A DNA stretch of 64,000 bases from Parascedosporium putredinis (taxonomy: Eukaryota; Ascomycota; Sordariomycetes; Microascales; Microascaceae). Of this stretch, positions 22,867-37,214 are shown piece by piece. The stretch is from positions 1,054,001-1,118,000 of the forward strand of contig CASHTG010000019.1 in the NCBI GenBank assembly GCA_949357655.1. The letters are read 5' to 3'. Both the position numbers and the translations under genes were made by a program. A model generated the notes under the pieces. It worked only from the letters and a program-made list of their open reading frames with translations. It made no database searches and was not told the origin of the DNA. Positions within the stretch are counted from its first letter, which is position 1, and each line of letters begins with the position of its first letter.

Positions 22867-25800
22867 ATGTCTTCGTTACCTCCACCACCCCCGCCTCCGG
22901 GCTGGGGCCCTCCTCCTCCTCCTCCTACCCCCTCCGCCGCCACCGGGCGGCTCTCTACCTCCTCCCCCGCCATCCCAGCGCCTCCTCCGCCGGGCTATCG
23001 ACCTCCCGCCGATCTGCGAATGGCCAAGTTCGCCGAGAAGAAGAAGGAATGGCTCCGCCACCAACGGAATCGATTCGGCGAAAAGCGAAAGGCTGGCTTC
23101 GTGGAGACGCAAAAGGCCGACATGCCTCCCGAACACTTGCGCAAGATTGTCCGCGACATTGGCGACGTGTCCCAGAAAAATACACGAGCGATAAGCGTAG
23201 CTACTTGGGTGCCCTCAAGTTCATGCCTCATGCGGTATTAAAGCTGCTCGAGAATATGCCCATGCCTTGGGAGTCGACGCGCGAAGTCAAGGTCCTGTAC
23301 CATGTTAATGGTTGCTTGACCCTCGTCAACGAGATTCCCCGAGTCATCGAGCCGGTATTCTTTGCCCAGTGGGCCATGATGTGGATTGCCATGAGAAGAG
23401 AGAAGCAGGATCGAGCCCTGTTCAAGCGAATGAGATTCCCTCCCTTTGATGACGAGGAACCGCCTCTGTCGTGGTCCGAGAACATCGAGGAGGTTGAGCC
23501 CTTGCCCCCATCCAATTTGATCTCGACGAAGACGAAGACGCTGCCGTCCTTGAGTGGTTCTACGATCACCGTGCGCTTGTCGAAACCGAACATGTCAACG
23601 GACCCAGCTATAAGACTTGGAACCTATCTCTCGAGCAGATGGCGGCTCTTTTCCGTCTCAGCAAGCCCCTCGTTTCCGATGTCGTTGACAAGAACTACTT
23701 CTATCTCTTCGACCTAAAGAGTTTCCTGGCTGCCAAGGCCCTCAACGTAGCCCTACCCGGTGGTCCGCGTTTTGAGCCTCTCTACAAGGATATCGACCCC
23801 AACGATGAGGATATCGGCGAGTTCAATGCTATCGATCGCATCATTTTCCGTGGCGAAAACCGAAACGAGTTCCGCGTTGCGTATCCTTACCTCTACAATT
23901 CGCTTCCGAGGGTGTTCACCTGTCGTGGCACTCGCACCCTCAGATTGTCTTTGCTCGGGCCGAAGACCCCGACCTTCCCGCATTCCATATCGACAAGGGC
24001 ATCCACATCATCCCTCCCCTGAAGCCGGCGGGAAACCATGTTAGTCATGAAGATGAAATCTTTGGTCCTGGAAACAACGAGGAGCCCGAGGAGGATGCTT
24101 TCACTCTTCCCAAGGGAGTTGAGCCCTTCCTCGCTGAGGAGGAGTTGGCGCCAGAGCAAGCTTCCGATGCCATCGAGCTTTGGTGGGCCCCTTACCCCTT
24201 TAACCACCGTTCCGGCAAGATGGTTCGTGCCCAAGACGTGCGCCTCATCAAGCAGTGGTACCTCGAGCACCCTCCTATGCAAGGCAAATGCCCTGTCAAG
24301 GTAAGGGTGTCATACCAGAAGCTACTCAAGTCCTATGTCTTGAACGAGCTCCACCAGCAGCCGCCCAAGTCGCAAAATAAGCAGGACCTGCTCAAGTCCC
24401 TGAGGCAGACCAAATTTTTCCAGCAGACCACCATCGATTGGGTCGAGGCCGGTCTCCAAGTCTGCCGGCAGGGCTTCAACATGCTTAACCTCTTGATCCA
24501 CCGAAAGAACCTCACCTATCTCCATCTCGATTACAACTTTAACCTCAAGCCCGTCAAGACCCTGACGACCAAGGAGCGCAAAAGTCTCGCTTCGGAAACG
24601 CATTCCACCTCATGCGAGAAATCCTGCGTCTCGTGAAGTTGATCGTCGATGCTCACTGCCAGTTCCGTCTCGGCAACATCGACGCCTTTGTGCTAGCTGA
24701 TGGAATCCACTATGCCTTCAATCACGTTGGCCAGCTAACAGGTATGTACCGTTACAAGTACAAGCTCATGCACCAGATCCGCTCTTGCAAGGATCTCAAG
24801 CATCTCATCTACTACCGATTCAACACCAATGGCGTTGGCAAGGGCCCCGGCTGCGGCTTCTGGGCTCCTTCGTGGAGAGTCTGGCTCTTCTTCATGCGAG
24901 GTATTATCCCTCTCCTTGAGCGATGGCTTGGGAACCTCCTGTCTCGTCAATTCGAGGGTCGCCATAGCAAGAGCGTGGCCAAGACCGTCACCAAGCAGCG
25001 AGTCGAGTCGCACTACGATTTGGAACTCAGGGCTTCCGTCATGGCCGATCTCATGGATATGATGCCCGAGGGTATCAAACAGAACAAGGTCAACACCGTC
25101 CTGCAGCATTTGTCCGAGGCCTGGAGGTGCTGGAAGAGTAACATCCCCTGGAAGGTCCCTGGCCTACCTGCGCCCATTGAGAACATCATCCTCCGCTACG
25201 TCAAGGCCAAGGCCGATTGGTGGATCTCCGTCGCCCACTACAACCGTGAGCGAATTCGACGAGGTGCGACCGTGGACAAGACCGTCGCGAAGAAGAATGT
25301 TGGCCGTCTCACCCGACTCTGGCTCAAGGCGGAGCAGGAGAGGCAGCATAATCACATGAAGGATGGCCCCTATGTATCATCCGAGGAGGCCGTCGCTATC
25401 TACACCACCACTGTTCACTGGCTTGAGTCACGCAAATTTTCTCCCATTCCTTTCCCCAGTGTCTCCTACAAGCACGATACCAAGATTCTCATCCTCGCTC
25501 TCGAGAGGTTGAGGGAGGCGTATTCCGTCAAGGGTAGATTGAACCAGAGCCAAAGAGAGGAGCTGGCTTTGATCGAACAAGCCTACGACAGCCCGGGTAC
25601 CACGTTAGAGAGGATCAAGCGCTTCCTTCTCACGCAGAGAGCTTTCAAGGAAGTCAGTATCGATATGAACGACAATTATAACACGATTAACCCCGTGTAT
25701 GATATCGAGCCAATGGAGAAGATTAGCGACGCCTATTTGGATCAGTATCTCTGGTATCAAGCTGACCAAAGGAACCTTTTCCCTGCTTGGATCAAGCCCT

Positions 25801-28800
25801 CCGATTCCGAGGTCCCGCCTCTTCTGGTCTACAAGTGGGCCCAGGGTATCAACAACCTAGATCGCGTTTGGGTCACCGAGGACGGCGAGTGCAATGTGCT
25901 TGTCGAAACCTCGTTTGCCAAGGTCTATGAGAAGGTGGAGCTTACCCTGCTCAATTCGCTGCTGAGGCTAATCATGGATCACAACTTGGCGGATTATATC
26001 ACTGCCAAGAACAATGTGCAGCTCACCTACAAGGATATGAACCACACCAACAGCTACGGAATGATCCGTGGTCTCCAGTTCTCGGCCTTTGTCTTCCAGT
26101 ACTACGGCCTTATCCTTGATCTTCTCCTCCTTGGCCCCCAGCGAGCGAGCGAGATTGACGGCCCTCCCCAGAAGCCTAACGATTTCCTTCAGTTCAGTAG
26201 CAAGGAGGTCGAGACGAGACACCCTATCCGCCTGTACAGCAGGTACATCGACAAGGTCTGGGTCTTCCTGCGATTCACCGCCGAGGAGGCTCGTGATCTC
26301 ATCCAGCGGTACCTGACCGAGCAGCCCGATCCCAACTTTGAGAATGTGATCGGGTACAAGAGCAAAAAGTGCTGGCCTAGAGATTGTCGAATGCGACTGA
26401 TGAGGCACGACGTCAACTTGGGCCGAGCCGTCTTCTGGGATCTGAAGAACCGTCTCCCCAGATCCGTAACCACGATCGATTGGGATGACAGCTTCGTCAG
26501 CGTGTACAGCAAAGACAACCCCAACTTGCTCTATTCCATGTGCGGGTTCGAGGTGCGCATTCTGCCCAAGTGCCGCAACAAGAACGATGAGTTCTCCGAG
26601 GTCGACAGTGTGTGGTCTCTGGTGGAGAACACGACCAAAGAGCGTACCGCCCATGCCTTTTTACAAGTGACGGAAGAGGACATTCAGAAGTTCAACAACA
26701 GGATCCGACAGATTCTCATGTCCTCGGGCTCCACGACCTTCACCAAGATTGCCAACAAGTGGAATACGGCCTTGATTGCCCTCTTCACATACTATCGCGA
26801 GGCTGCCGTTTCGACGGTTCCCCTCCTAGATACCATTGTCAAGTGCGAGACCAAGATCCAAACCCGTGTCAAGATTGGTCTTAATTCCAAGATGCCTTCT
26901 CGTTTCCCTCCCGCGGTGTTTTACACGCCCAAGGAACTTGGTGGTCTTGGTATGATTTCTGGCTCTCATATCCTCATCCCCGCCAGCGACAAGCGGTGGT
27001 CGAAGCAGACCGACACCGGCGTCACCCATTACAGGGCGGGTATGACGCATGACGAAGAAACCTTGATCCCCAACATCTTCCGTTACATTATTCCCTGGGA
27101 GGCCGAGTTCATCGATTCCCAGCGAGTCTGGACAGAGTACGCCCAGAAGCGTATGGAGGCCAACCAGAACAATCGCCGCCTAACGCTCGAGGATCTCGAA
27201 GATAGCTGGGATCGCGGTTTGCCCCGTATAAACACCCTCTTCCAAAAGGATCGAAGCACTATCAGCTTCGATAAGGGTTACCGTGCTCGCTCCGAGTTCA
27301 AGATTTACCAGCTAATGAAGAGCAACCCGTTCTGGTGGACGAGCCAGAGGCATGACGGCAAGCTCTGGAACCTCAACGCCTACCGAACTGATGTGATCCA
27401 AGCCCTCGGAGGTGTCGAGACCATCCTGGAACACACTCTTTTCAAGGCGACGGGCTTCCCCTCTTGGGAGGGTCTCTTCTGGGAGAAGGCCAGCGGTTTC
27501 GAAGAGTCCATGAAGTTCAAGAAGCTGACCAACGCCCAACGTTCCGGTCTCAACCAAATCCCCAACCGTCGATTCACGCTGTGGTGGTCCCCACTATTAA
27601 CCGTGCCAACGTCTACGTCGGTTTCCAAGTCCAGCTCGATCTCACGGGTATCTTCCTCCACGGCAAGATCCCCACGCTCAAGATCTCGCTCATTCAAATT
27701 TTCCGAGCTCATTTGTGGCAGAAGATCCACGAATCTGTGGTGATGGATTTGTGTCAGGTGTTTGACCAGGAGCTGGACTCGTTGGGCATCGAAACGGTGC
27801 AGAAAGAGACGATCCACCCCGAAAATCGTACAAGATGAATAGCTCCTGCGCGGATATTCTCTTGTTCGCCAGCTACAAGTGGAACGTGACGAGGCCCTCG
27901 CTGCTGTTTGATACCAAGGACGTCATCGAGCCTGCGACCACCAACAAATTCTGGGTGGATGTCCAGCTTCGGTATGGCGACTACGATTCTCACGATATTG
28001 AGCGGTACACGAGAGCCAAATACCTTGACTACACCACCGATAGCTCCAGCATCTACCCTCGGCTACCGGTCTCATGGTCGGTATCGACCTGGCCTACAAT
28101 CTTTATTCCGCTTTCGGCATGTACTTCCCCGGCTTGAAGATTCTCATCCAGCAAGCCATGGGTAAGATCATGAAGGCCAACCCGGCCCTGTACGTTCTCC
28201 GCGAGCGTATCCGAAAGGGTCTGCAGCTGTACGCCTCGGAGAGCAACCAAGAGTTCCTCAACTCGCAAAATTACTCGGAGCTCTTCAGCAACCAGACGCA
28301 GCTTTTCATCGATGATACCAACGTTTACCGTGTCACGATTCACAAGACGTTTGAGGGTAACTTGACAACGAAGCCCATCAACGGTGCCATTTTCATCTTC
28401 AACCCCAGGACTGGTCAGCTCTTCTTGAAGATTATTCATACCAGTGTCTGGGCGGGTCAAAAACGTCTCGGCCAGCTAGCGAAGTGGAAAACGGCAGAAG
28501 AAGTGGCAGCGCTTATCCGCTCGCTCCCTGCGGAAGAACAGCCCAAACAGCTCATCGTCACGCGCAAGGGTTTGCTAGATCCTCTCGAGGTTCACCTGCT
28601 CGACTTCCCCAACATTTCTATCCGTGCTTCCGAGCTGCAGCTACCGTTCCAGGCTGCGATGAAGGTGGAGAAGCTTGGTGACATGATCTTGCGTGCCACG
28701 GAACCCCAGATGGTCCTGTTCAACCTCTACGACGAATGGCTAAAGACCATTTCGTCGTACACGGCCTTCTCGCGTCTGATTCTTATTCTCCGCGCCCTCC

Positions 28801-29984
28801 ACGTCAATATGGACAAGACCAAACTCATCTTACGACCCGACAAGACGGTCATTACGCAAGATCACCAGATCTGGCCCACGCTGACGGATGAGGATTGGAT
28901 CAAGGTGGAAACGCAACTCCGCGACCTTATCCTACACGACTACGGAAAGAAGAACAACGTCAACGTATCCAGTTTGACCAGCAGCGAAGTCCGCGATATC
29001 ATTCTGGGTATGGAGATTTCGGCGCCTTCTATGCAGAGGCAACAGGCGGCCGAGATCGAGAAGCAGCAAGAGGAGCAGAGGCAGCTTACGGCGGTAACGA
29101 CCAAGACGCAGAACGTGCGTGGCGAGGAAATTGTCGTCACGACAACATCGCAGTTTGAGCAGCAGACGTTTGCGTCCCGGACGGAATGGCGCACCCGTGC
29201 CATTGCCACGTCTAACCTACGCACCCGCTCAAACAACATCTATGTGTCGTCGGTGGATGGCGAGCTTGACGAGATCACGTACGTGATGCCGAACAATATC
29301 CTCAAGCGCTTCATCAAGATTGCCGACCTTCGCGTTCAGGTGGCCGGCTACCTCTACGGCTCATCGCCCGATGACAACGACATGGTGAAGGAGATCAAGT
29401 GCATTGTTCTGGTGCCACAAATTGGCGGGCTGCGAAACGTCCAGCTTCCCCAGCAGCTTCCCCAACACCCCCTCCTTCAGTCGATGGAGCCCCTCGGCAT
29501 CATCCACACAATGTCGGGCAATGAGCTACCCTACATGTCGGCGGTTGACGTGACGGAGCATGCCAAGCTGCGAGATGCGCACTCGTCTTGGGCCAAGGAC
29601 AACCAGACGATGACGGTGACGGTGGCCTTCACGCCCGGCTCCGTCTCGCTCTCGGCGTGGGCGCTTACGCCACAAGGCTACAAGTGGGGCCTGGAGAACA
29701 AGGACCTGCAGAGCGACCAGCCTCAGGGCTTCACCACGTCCATGGGCGAGAAGCGGAAGCTGCTCCTTAGCCCCCGTTTCAACGGCTTCTTCCTCGTACC
29801 CGAGGCCGGCCAGTGGAACTACAGCTTCATGGGCAGCGCCTTTACGAGATTGGAGAAGAGGCCGATCCGCTGCAAGGTCGACACACCGCAGTCCTTCTAT
29901 AGCGACTTGCACCGGCCGATCCACTTCCAGGGCTTCGCGGAAATGGAGGACGTTGGCGTCGATCGCGCAGACAACTTTGCATAA
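22867..29984 (+). CDS. PRP8: Pre-mRNA-splicing factor Prp8
   Basis: Prp8 is the scaffold of the spliceosome active site in the U5 snRNP. The start is a proline-rich MSSLPPPPPPPGWG leader. The PRO8NT region follows (ADLRMAKFAEKKKEWL, EHLRKIVRDIGDVS). Next come the PROCN region with YKYKLMHQIRSCKDLKHLIYY-type sequence near residue 630, the reverse-transcriptase-like core and U5/U6-contacting regions (about 1200-1600), the RNase H-like domain near residue 1975 and the C-terminal Jab1/MPN domain (about 2090-2374). Seven homopolymer deletions are inferred: 23176-23180, 23505-23509, 23910-23912, 24580-24583, 27589-27592, 27817-27820 and about 28060. Restoring one base at each gives exactly 2374 residues. 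No intron and no intein are present. Confidence 0.98.
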
Positions 29985-31227
29985 GCGACAGGCAGGAAAA
30001 GGCACAATGGGCCTCGGTTTCGACCTGCGTTTCCCCAGCATACAAGGTTTCGCTTCCGTTGTTTTTTCTTCCTCCTCCTCTTCTTGTCCCCTTGCATTTG
30101 TCTTGGCATCGCCTCCTACTCTCCGGTCACGTTGCTTGGTCGAGTTGAGGCTATTCTAATGATGAGCCCGGCATACGGCCGACCAGGCAGACGGGGGCGG
30201 TTTTTGTCATCCGGTTCACCGGTTCATCCCCCCACCTTCTTTTCCTCTCCTTGGCTATTCTCTCTCTCGCCTTGCTTTTTGGCCCTTGATACAATCGACT
30301 CGGAACTCTACCATGCAAAACCAAGAACGGATTTTGACGTCATCTGGCTAAAGAAGAGCAGGTAGAGGTGTAGAGTGTGTGTACCATAGGTTCCAATGAT
30401 GGGGTCTACTGGGAAGCAAACTTCAATACGAGGAGAGAGACAAGGGAGGGGAAAACTCAAGAGGGAGAGCATGCAAACCTCGTTAGGTGTGGATACAACG
30501 GACTAAGCAAGACGTATGGGCGTGGGGGATATGAGTGAGTGACGAGAACGGCAAAAACGAAGCAGAGGAAGGCATAGCAGCACGGGAAGAAGAAAAAAAA
30601 CTGCTGAGAAATCCATTGTTTCCCGCTCGTCATTCTGCATTCCCTTCCCCTCTACATTCCGTCTTGGTCTTCCCGTTTGCGGATTACCGAGCTCGGCATA
30701 TAACACGAATAAGACACGTTTGATCGTCGTGATAGTTCAGGGAAGGGAGAGGGGAGGGGTGAGGGGAGTTTTCGGACAACGAACAAAACGGAGCTAGGCA
30801 TAGATCAAGGGAGGCCAAGGAGGAAAGGGCTATGAGTTGTGCGAGGAAAAAAGAAGACCAAGTCCAGGTTGGGAGGCGAGGGGAATGATGACACGAGAAT
30901 AACAGTGGAACGCAGGATTGAAAAAGAAGAGGAGGAGGAGGAGAAAAGAAGAAGAAAACTACAGTCGCAAGCAGCATCGAGGCTTCATTTTTTACACGAG
31001 AGGAAAATGGGCGTGAGTGTATTTATCTTGTACGGATTGGTTTTCAGTTATTGATTTTTCATATGACGCATCTTGAGAAAGATTGTTGTAATTAATTTAC
31101 AATTGGTACATGTACATTCAGTATAGACATTGGTCTAGCCTTGTTTCCTGCGCGTCCCCGCCCCGTCTTTTGATGAGGAAACACAAATGTTTACAGATCG
31201 AGCAGACTTAAAAGTTTATGCCCGCGA

Positions 31228-31228
<1 letters not shown>

Positions 31229-31254
<26 letters not shown>
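31229..31254. repeat. (TG)13 microsatellite
   Basis: Thirteen perfect TG units in the PRP8-Myb interval. Confidence 0.95.
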
Positions 31255-31258
<4 letters not shown>

Positions 31259-34200
31259 CGAGGAATATCTCGGTTTCAAGCAAGTGTGTGAAACCCTAGA
31301 CGTCGCTTCCGTGTTCTCAATGCCTGCATGTGCCGGCGAGGAATGTTTGTCTAGTGGCATGGCATTCTCTCCTGTCCTCTTCATGGAGATCAAAGGAAGA
31401 GGGACCAAAGAAAGCGCCATTAGCCAAGGAGAGAATAATAGAGGATGGGAAGAAAGGAAAAAAGGAGAGAATAAGAAAAGGGTCGAGGAAACATTCACGC
31501 CGGAGTGGTGACGGCCACTCCCCTCATCCTCCCCGGAGCCAGTATTTTTTTCCTCTTTTGTTTCCATTGAGAATCATCCGGCCTATTGTCGTGCAGGTAT
31601 GTACACAGTTGGCGTGGGAAAATGATGGATGGTCACGCACAGGGGGATGACGCCGGGCCGAGTTTTGATGTTTTCGTTTCCCCGAGCTACTCTTAAACTC
31701 TTGCGCCGGAGAGGCGTCGACAATCGATCGCCGATGGAGGGATCAGGCACGAAAAGAAGGGAGGGGGGCATCTGCCATGCAGACATGCACCCTTGGATAC
31801 TGACGAAGATAGCATGCGGGCGGGAAAAGAAGAAGAAAACCACAAAAAAGGGCAATAACACACAATCATTGTAGATCAATCAAGGGGACGGGCGGATGGG
31901 ATTCGGCCAGCTGGGCCAGCTTTTGAGGAAATCCGAGTCGATCGGACATCTACACCAAGAAACCGGCAGCGCGTGGTGTGTGGTGCATAGTAGCGAAGAC
32001 TAGTTGAGTCCCGGGTGACAACGGGAGCGCGCGCAAAAAGCCATCTCTCATCGTTAGGTTGATATCCTCTTCTGCCCATGTATGATGAGCGTCGAAGATC
32101 TTGATGAACATAGAAGAAAAAGCGGGAAAAAAGAGACAAAGAGAAAACGACCGAGGACCGAGTGTAAACAATGGGCGAGCGTGTCCGGGAATGCAGTCTT
32201 CAGAATGGGAACAAGAGCGTGAAGAGCATTGATTAGCATCTGCAGGGTAGCATCCCGACCCGGGCTGCTGCTCCCATTCTTCGCCAAACAAGCCAAAAGT
32301 GGGCATTTAGCGTGTTGCCCTCTTTTTTTTTTCCCTCTATCTGTTTTCGGCGGTGGCCCAGGAGAGGGTGGCTGTTCTCAGGGTTCTGTTGCTGCTACCG
32401 CTGCTCCCTCCCTCATCTTCGCATCCACGACCTCCCTGAACCAGAAAATCGTACGGATGGAAGGGTTAGCCACTCGTGGGTGTTCAGATGAACCGCGCAT
32501 GGAGGATGCAGGTCATTTCCGTGGTCCGGTAGTGTCGAACAGCGTGCAGCTCCAGGGTTGCAGGCGGGACGGTGGATGGGTTGAGGCCGATCTTAATGAC
32601 TGGCTGCCCCCGTTATCGTAGAGTCTAGATTATAGGTTATAGTGTATAATGGATGGCACGAGAAGAAACCATTCCATGGTAGAGAGTGGCACACCCACAC
32701 ACCCACACTTACACTTACATACTTCCACACACATCTGTGTCTGCGCTGCGTTCATCCATGGATCGATTGAGGGATGGGATGGGTAGTGACAAATAGCGTG
32801 TGGGAATCTTTGGGGACGGAACGGGGCTGCTGCAAGCCATTCAGCCAATCCACCCCCGCACCCACACGCGCTGGCGCCCAACTGCCAGAGAGACGGAGGC
32901 TGACGGAGACGAAGTCAGGGTCATGGCCGAGCGAGAATTGGGTGGTGGGCACCTGCAAGCGCGGCCTCGGGACGAGATGATCGCATCTCGACCATGGATA
33001 TGGAACGACGAGTGTACACAATCATCTCCTGTCTCAGCTCTACATCCCACCTTACAAATAAAAAAGAAAAACAGGGGGTTCCAGCTTCGCAAGGGCTGCT
33101 GGCTAGCAAAAGCTCGGCAAAGGGGAAAGACAATTTAGTCTTCTTGCTGAAGCCTCTTCGAACCCCATAGCCAACGCTCCTTCCTGCCCCGACTCACACA
33201 TACCGAGCTGGCCTCAAGCCCAAGGCGAGTCGAGTGTAAATTGGACGGAGAACGGGCTCGTTCGAGTAAGATTCGCGAGCTGCTGGTCCCAACGGAAGTT
33301 GCCCAGACACTGCTCGTCTCGAAGGGCTCGTTCAGCTGACTGACGCGTGGATGAGGCGGGATCGTAGGGGGCAATATTAGAATTGTTCATGCATTAATGC
33401 GCCCGTCGTTCCTTTCTCTGCTCCGGGGTGTGCGCCGTTGCTAGCAAAAAAAAGAATGGAAAAAGAACAAGAAACATAAGGCAAGAGGACAAAGGGGGTG
33501 TGTGGTTGGCACGGGGTCTTCCCTCAACGGGACAGGAAACACGCACGCGTATACTTGCAAAGGGCTGACCTGACGTGGATCGAACCGTCGTCGGTCGTTA
33601 TTCCCAAGTTGCTGAGGGTGTTCGGGTCAAGGATGTACTTGTAATAGTCTCCTTGTACATGTAGGGTTGGTGGGCTGGTGGGGGCCAAGATGTTGCCAGT
33701 GGCATGTGCCTGACACTAATAAAGGTAGGGCAGAGCAAGGCAGACGACGCATACGATAAAGTTAAGACAAGGATTCAGAGGGTCAACCGTCCCTGTCCTC
33801 GAGCCACCATATGTCGGCACCTCTCCCATATTATTGACTAGGGTGCTAGAGGGAGGACCCCTCCAGTGGGGGAAGCATGTCCGAGGCCCCCAAAGTCAAC
33901 ATTGAAGCCTCGATGATGATGATCACAATCAATTAGCAGGAAACCCCATGGGGCCCAAAAGGGAAAAAAAAATCAACAGGAGAGGTCGGGCAGTTGGTGC
34001 TTAGTGAGGGCCTAATGAGCAGGAGGATCCCGGAGGAAGAAATGGCATGCGCAGGTTCAACTCCAGGGGTTGGAAGGGAGAAGCAAGGCCCACATCACGG
34101 ATCCCACAAACCCGTTGGTGAAGGCCCAATCCAAGTCGCCGAGGTCCCGGTAGCACAGACTTTGAACAATCAACTTTCAGGACCAGGTCTATGGGTTCGG

Positions 34201-36555
34201 AAGTTTTCTCCCTACCGTCGTGGTGCATACACGTAGGCGGAAGAAAGAAGAAGAAAAAGGGGTCTCGCATGCTTTGCACTCTCCCCTTGTGGCTGAGGAA
34301 AACACAAAGCCTTCTTCTTCATATCCCAAACTGCTGATGCGCATGTCACCATGAAAAGATTGATTGGGGCGCTGGGGGTCTGGGGAGTGGGTCACTGACG
34401 GATACGCCTCGTTCCGTGTTTCTTCACCTGAAAAGATCAAGAGAATAATAAAATCCTCGCCGTTTGCGGTGGCTGGTTGCCTACTACCCCCAGGGGTATC
34501 GGGACTTTCTCTCTTGCTCCACGAGCTGCTTGGAGGTTTGAGAATTCACTGCCCAGCCATCGAAAGATTTGAAGGAGTTTTGGGACACGTACGTAGATCA
34601 GGAGCCCCTTGTTGTTTCGGCCGGTGCGTTCGGATTTTGTGTGAAGAGAGGGGCTGTGCTCTAAACATTCCTCTCCTCCGTGTGGCGGCGCGGAAACCGT
34701 TTTATTGTGGCTTTCCCTATCCCACCCACCTCCAGCCCTGGTGCGTGCCTGGTGAGGTGAGTATTAGGCAAGGAACCTCGGGGCACTCCTCCAAAGGTCC
34801 AAGGAATCGAGCCGCTTGACATGGGGTGGGTTTGGAGGACCAGCGGGGAGCAAGGGGGCTGGTGTGGGTTGTTCTCAGAAACGTCACACATGGATCCCTC
34901 CAGAAACACCCCAGTCAACAGGTGTTAGTAAAGCCTTCCCCTCGGGTCAAGACGGGCTCAGAGAGGTAAGGGAGGTGTGCAAACCCCGGATTTTTCGATG
35001 GCAAGTGACTTGAGCCCACCCCTAGCATCCACGCCCTCACACATATCCACATCCGGACACATGCCCTGCTCATCCTTCTCCTCCAAGCTCCACCAAGAGT
35101 AGTTGGTTATTTTCAGAATGAGGTAACGAGTTAATATTCCCCAGGGTATTTTATGGCAAGCTTGAGAGAGCTTCGGCGATCAGATCGTGCCTCGTTTGAA
35201 GTTCTGCAACTTTGGTGATCCGGAACAGACAAGAGGCGGCGAAGCTCTCCATTCCTTCGAGAGCAGGGCGAGGTAGTATCTCAGTCTACCAACTAATAGA
35301 CAAAGTAGCGAAGAGGGTCCCTGAGCCCATCACCCAGGATGCACCTGGTAAACTTGCTCGGGATGTGAATCGGGAGAAGGAGAGAGAGAGTCATTCAAAT
35401 TGCGACTACCCCATCAGTTGCGATCTTCCGGGGACAAACCAGCACTTGGAGATGGAACCAAGACTTCCCCTTCCTAGACGGAGACCCTCGATAGGATCCT
35501 TATGCCTGTCTCGACTTTCCTCTTGTTCCCACGGGGAAGAAAATAATGCCGTCCATCAAGACCTCGGAATTTCTAGACCAGGCTCGGAATACCCGTGGTT
35601 CTCCTGCACCTGTCCACGGTGTCGGCTGTGCCGACCCTGGCGGCTGATGCATTGTCGTGCAATTTAAGGACCATGATTTTGACCAGCATCACCATTCTTC
35701 CAGTTTTCCAGAAAACACTCCAAATTTAGCTTGGGCCACGTCCCCCTGGAACCCCCAAGGGTACCAGATTCCGATTTTGTCACCTCCATTCTCCTAACCA
35801 ACACTCAGAGGAATAGAGGGGCGGGCCCATGTCCAAGTATACCTCCCAGTTTTCCTCCCAGTTTTCGCAGGACGGATGATCAGCGGGCGGGAACTTGCAG
35901 TCTAATGTCCGGTGTGATTGAGTATTCCAGGACACAATCCTTGAGAATATTAGCCATGCAAGCACGGATATTTCCAACTACTCTGGAATAGTGGCCCTTG
36001 ACAATGGTGACCACTGACATTCAGAGAAGAGCACGGCTTTGGAAGACTGCCCAAACCAATCTTGCTAGCTTTCGACCATCTGATTTTAGCGCCACCATGG
36101 ACGAAGACCACACAATAAGTCGCGATTTTCGACTGCACGTAAGATAGGACCCACTCTGGAGCATGAATATCCCAAATTACTCGGAGCCCCGCCAACCCAA
36201 TAAGGACCACAGCTCAGCAAGGACGACGCAGCCTCAAGCAGGTCCTTCACTTCGCAACGTCCATGCAAGCAACAATCGCAGGCCGATATTTCGTAGTCAC
36301 CGCCGAAAAGCCCTCAAGCTTGCGGCTCAGTACAGTGGGATTGCCTAAGAATCGTCCGAGTGGTGTTCCCCGTCAATTGGCGGTGCATCTTCATTGCGTC
36401 GGGTGTCTTGAGAGCCCGGCTGGTTGCTCTTTCAAAGACGGTTAGGCTCTTTCGTTAACCGCTGTCTCTTTACTATTATAGATATGGTTGAGGAAGAGTG
36501 CCCGGTGCCTCGGAACGACAGTATGGTCGTATTTTCGCCCCCGCGAAAGCATTCC

Positions 36556-36582
36556 GGGTTCTGGGTTCTGGGTTCTGGGTTC
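36556..36582. repeat. GGGTTCT tandem repeat, about 3.9 copies
   Basis: Four successive 7-mers, the last one imperfect. It resembles but does not match the fungal telomere unit TTAGGG. Confidence 0.9.
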
Positions 36583-37194
36583 ATGGGCACAACGGCCGTC
36601 CCAACCGTTGGGTTCGTACGTATGTGCATATCTGGCATAGTTAGTGGTATAGCTCCTTCCCGTTCGACTTTCCAAGGCATGGTTGGTCGCCACTGCCAAG
36701 GTTTGCGCATTCTAACAAAGAAAGCGCAAGTCAGGGGAACCACCCTTCGTCCCACTTCCCTCCTTGAAGCTCGCTGATGAGCTGACCCTGACAAGAGAGG
36801 CTTGCACCTACTGGTATTACCGCGGGTCCAGAAGCATTGATCCACGACCTCGGGATCATCACGGGACTAGTACCGGATGAAGAAGCCGCGCTTGAGATCA
36901 TATTTGATATCCACGGATTAAGTGTTTTGACAATCACTCGTACTGCGTGCTGTGGCTCTACATACTTAGCTTAAGTGATGAATCAACTGATACTTTTTTC
37001 TTCAACCTTCTTTTTTGCTCCTCCCTCTTTCTCTCTTTAATTGCGGAATAATATACCGGACCTCCGTCTGTGCACTATTGGGGTTATTGGGGTAGATAAC
37101 CCACATTCCAACCCATAGGCAACCAACCTCGGGATCCTGATATCCTCCCCCTTCGTGGCAAGCCCAAAAGAGGGAACTTTTATTTGCGGGAGAT

Positions 37195-37214
37195 AAAAAA
37201 AAAAAAAAAAAAAC
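37195..37214. repeat. A20 homopolymer
   Basis: Twenty uninterrupted A. Given the homopolymer errors elsewhere in the window, its true length is uncertain. Confidence 0.9.

Noticed and set aside
30155..30200. ATGATGA box C as an intergenic snoRNA
   Set aside because: No CTGA box within the next 100 bases.
33560..33660. Possible minus-strand tRNA around a GGTTCGATCCA-like B box
   Set aside because: No T-arm stem, acceptor stem or A box could be formed around it.
34020..34080. Possible plus-strand tRNA around GGTTCAACTCC
   Set aside because: The flanking bases do not pair as a T stem and no A box lies upstream.
36556..36582. GGGTTCT repeat as an internal telomere tract
   Set aside because: The unit is not TTAGGG and there are fewer than four copies.
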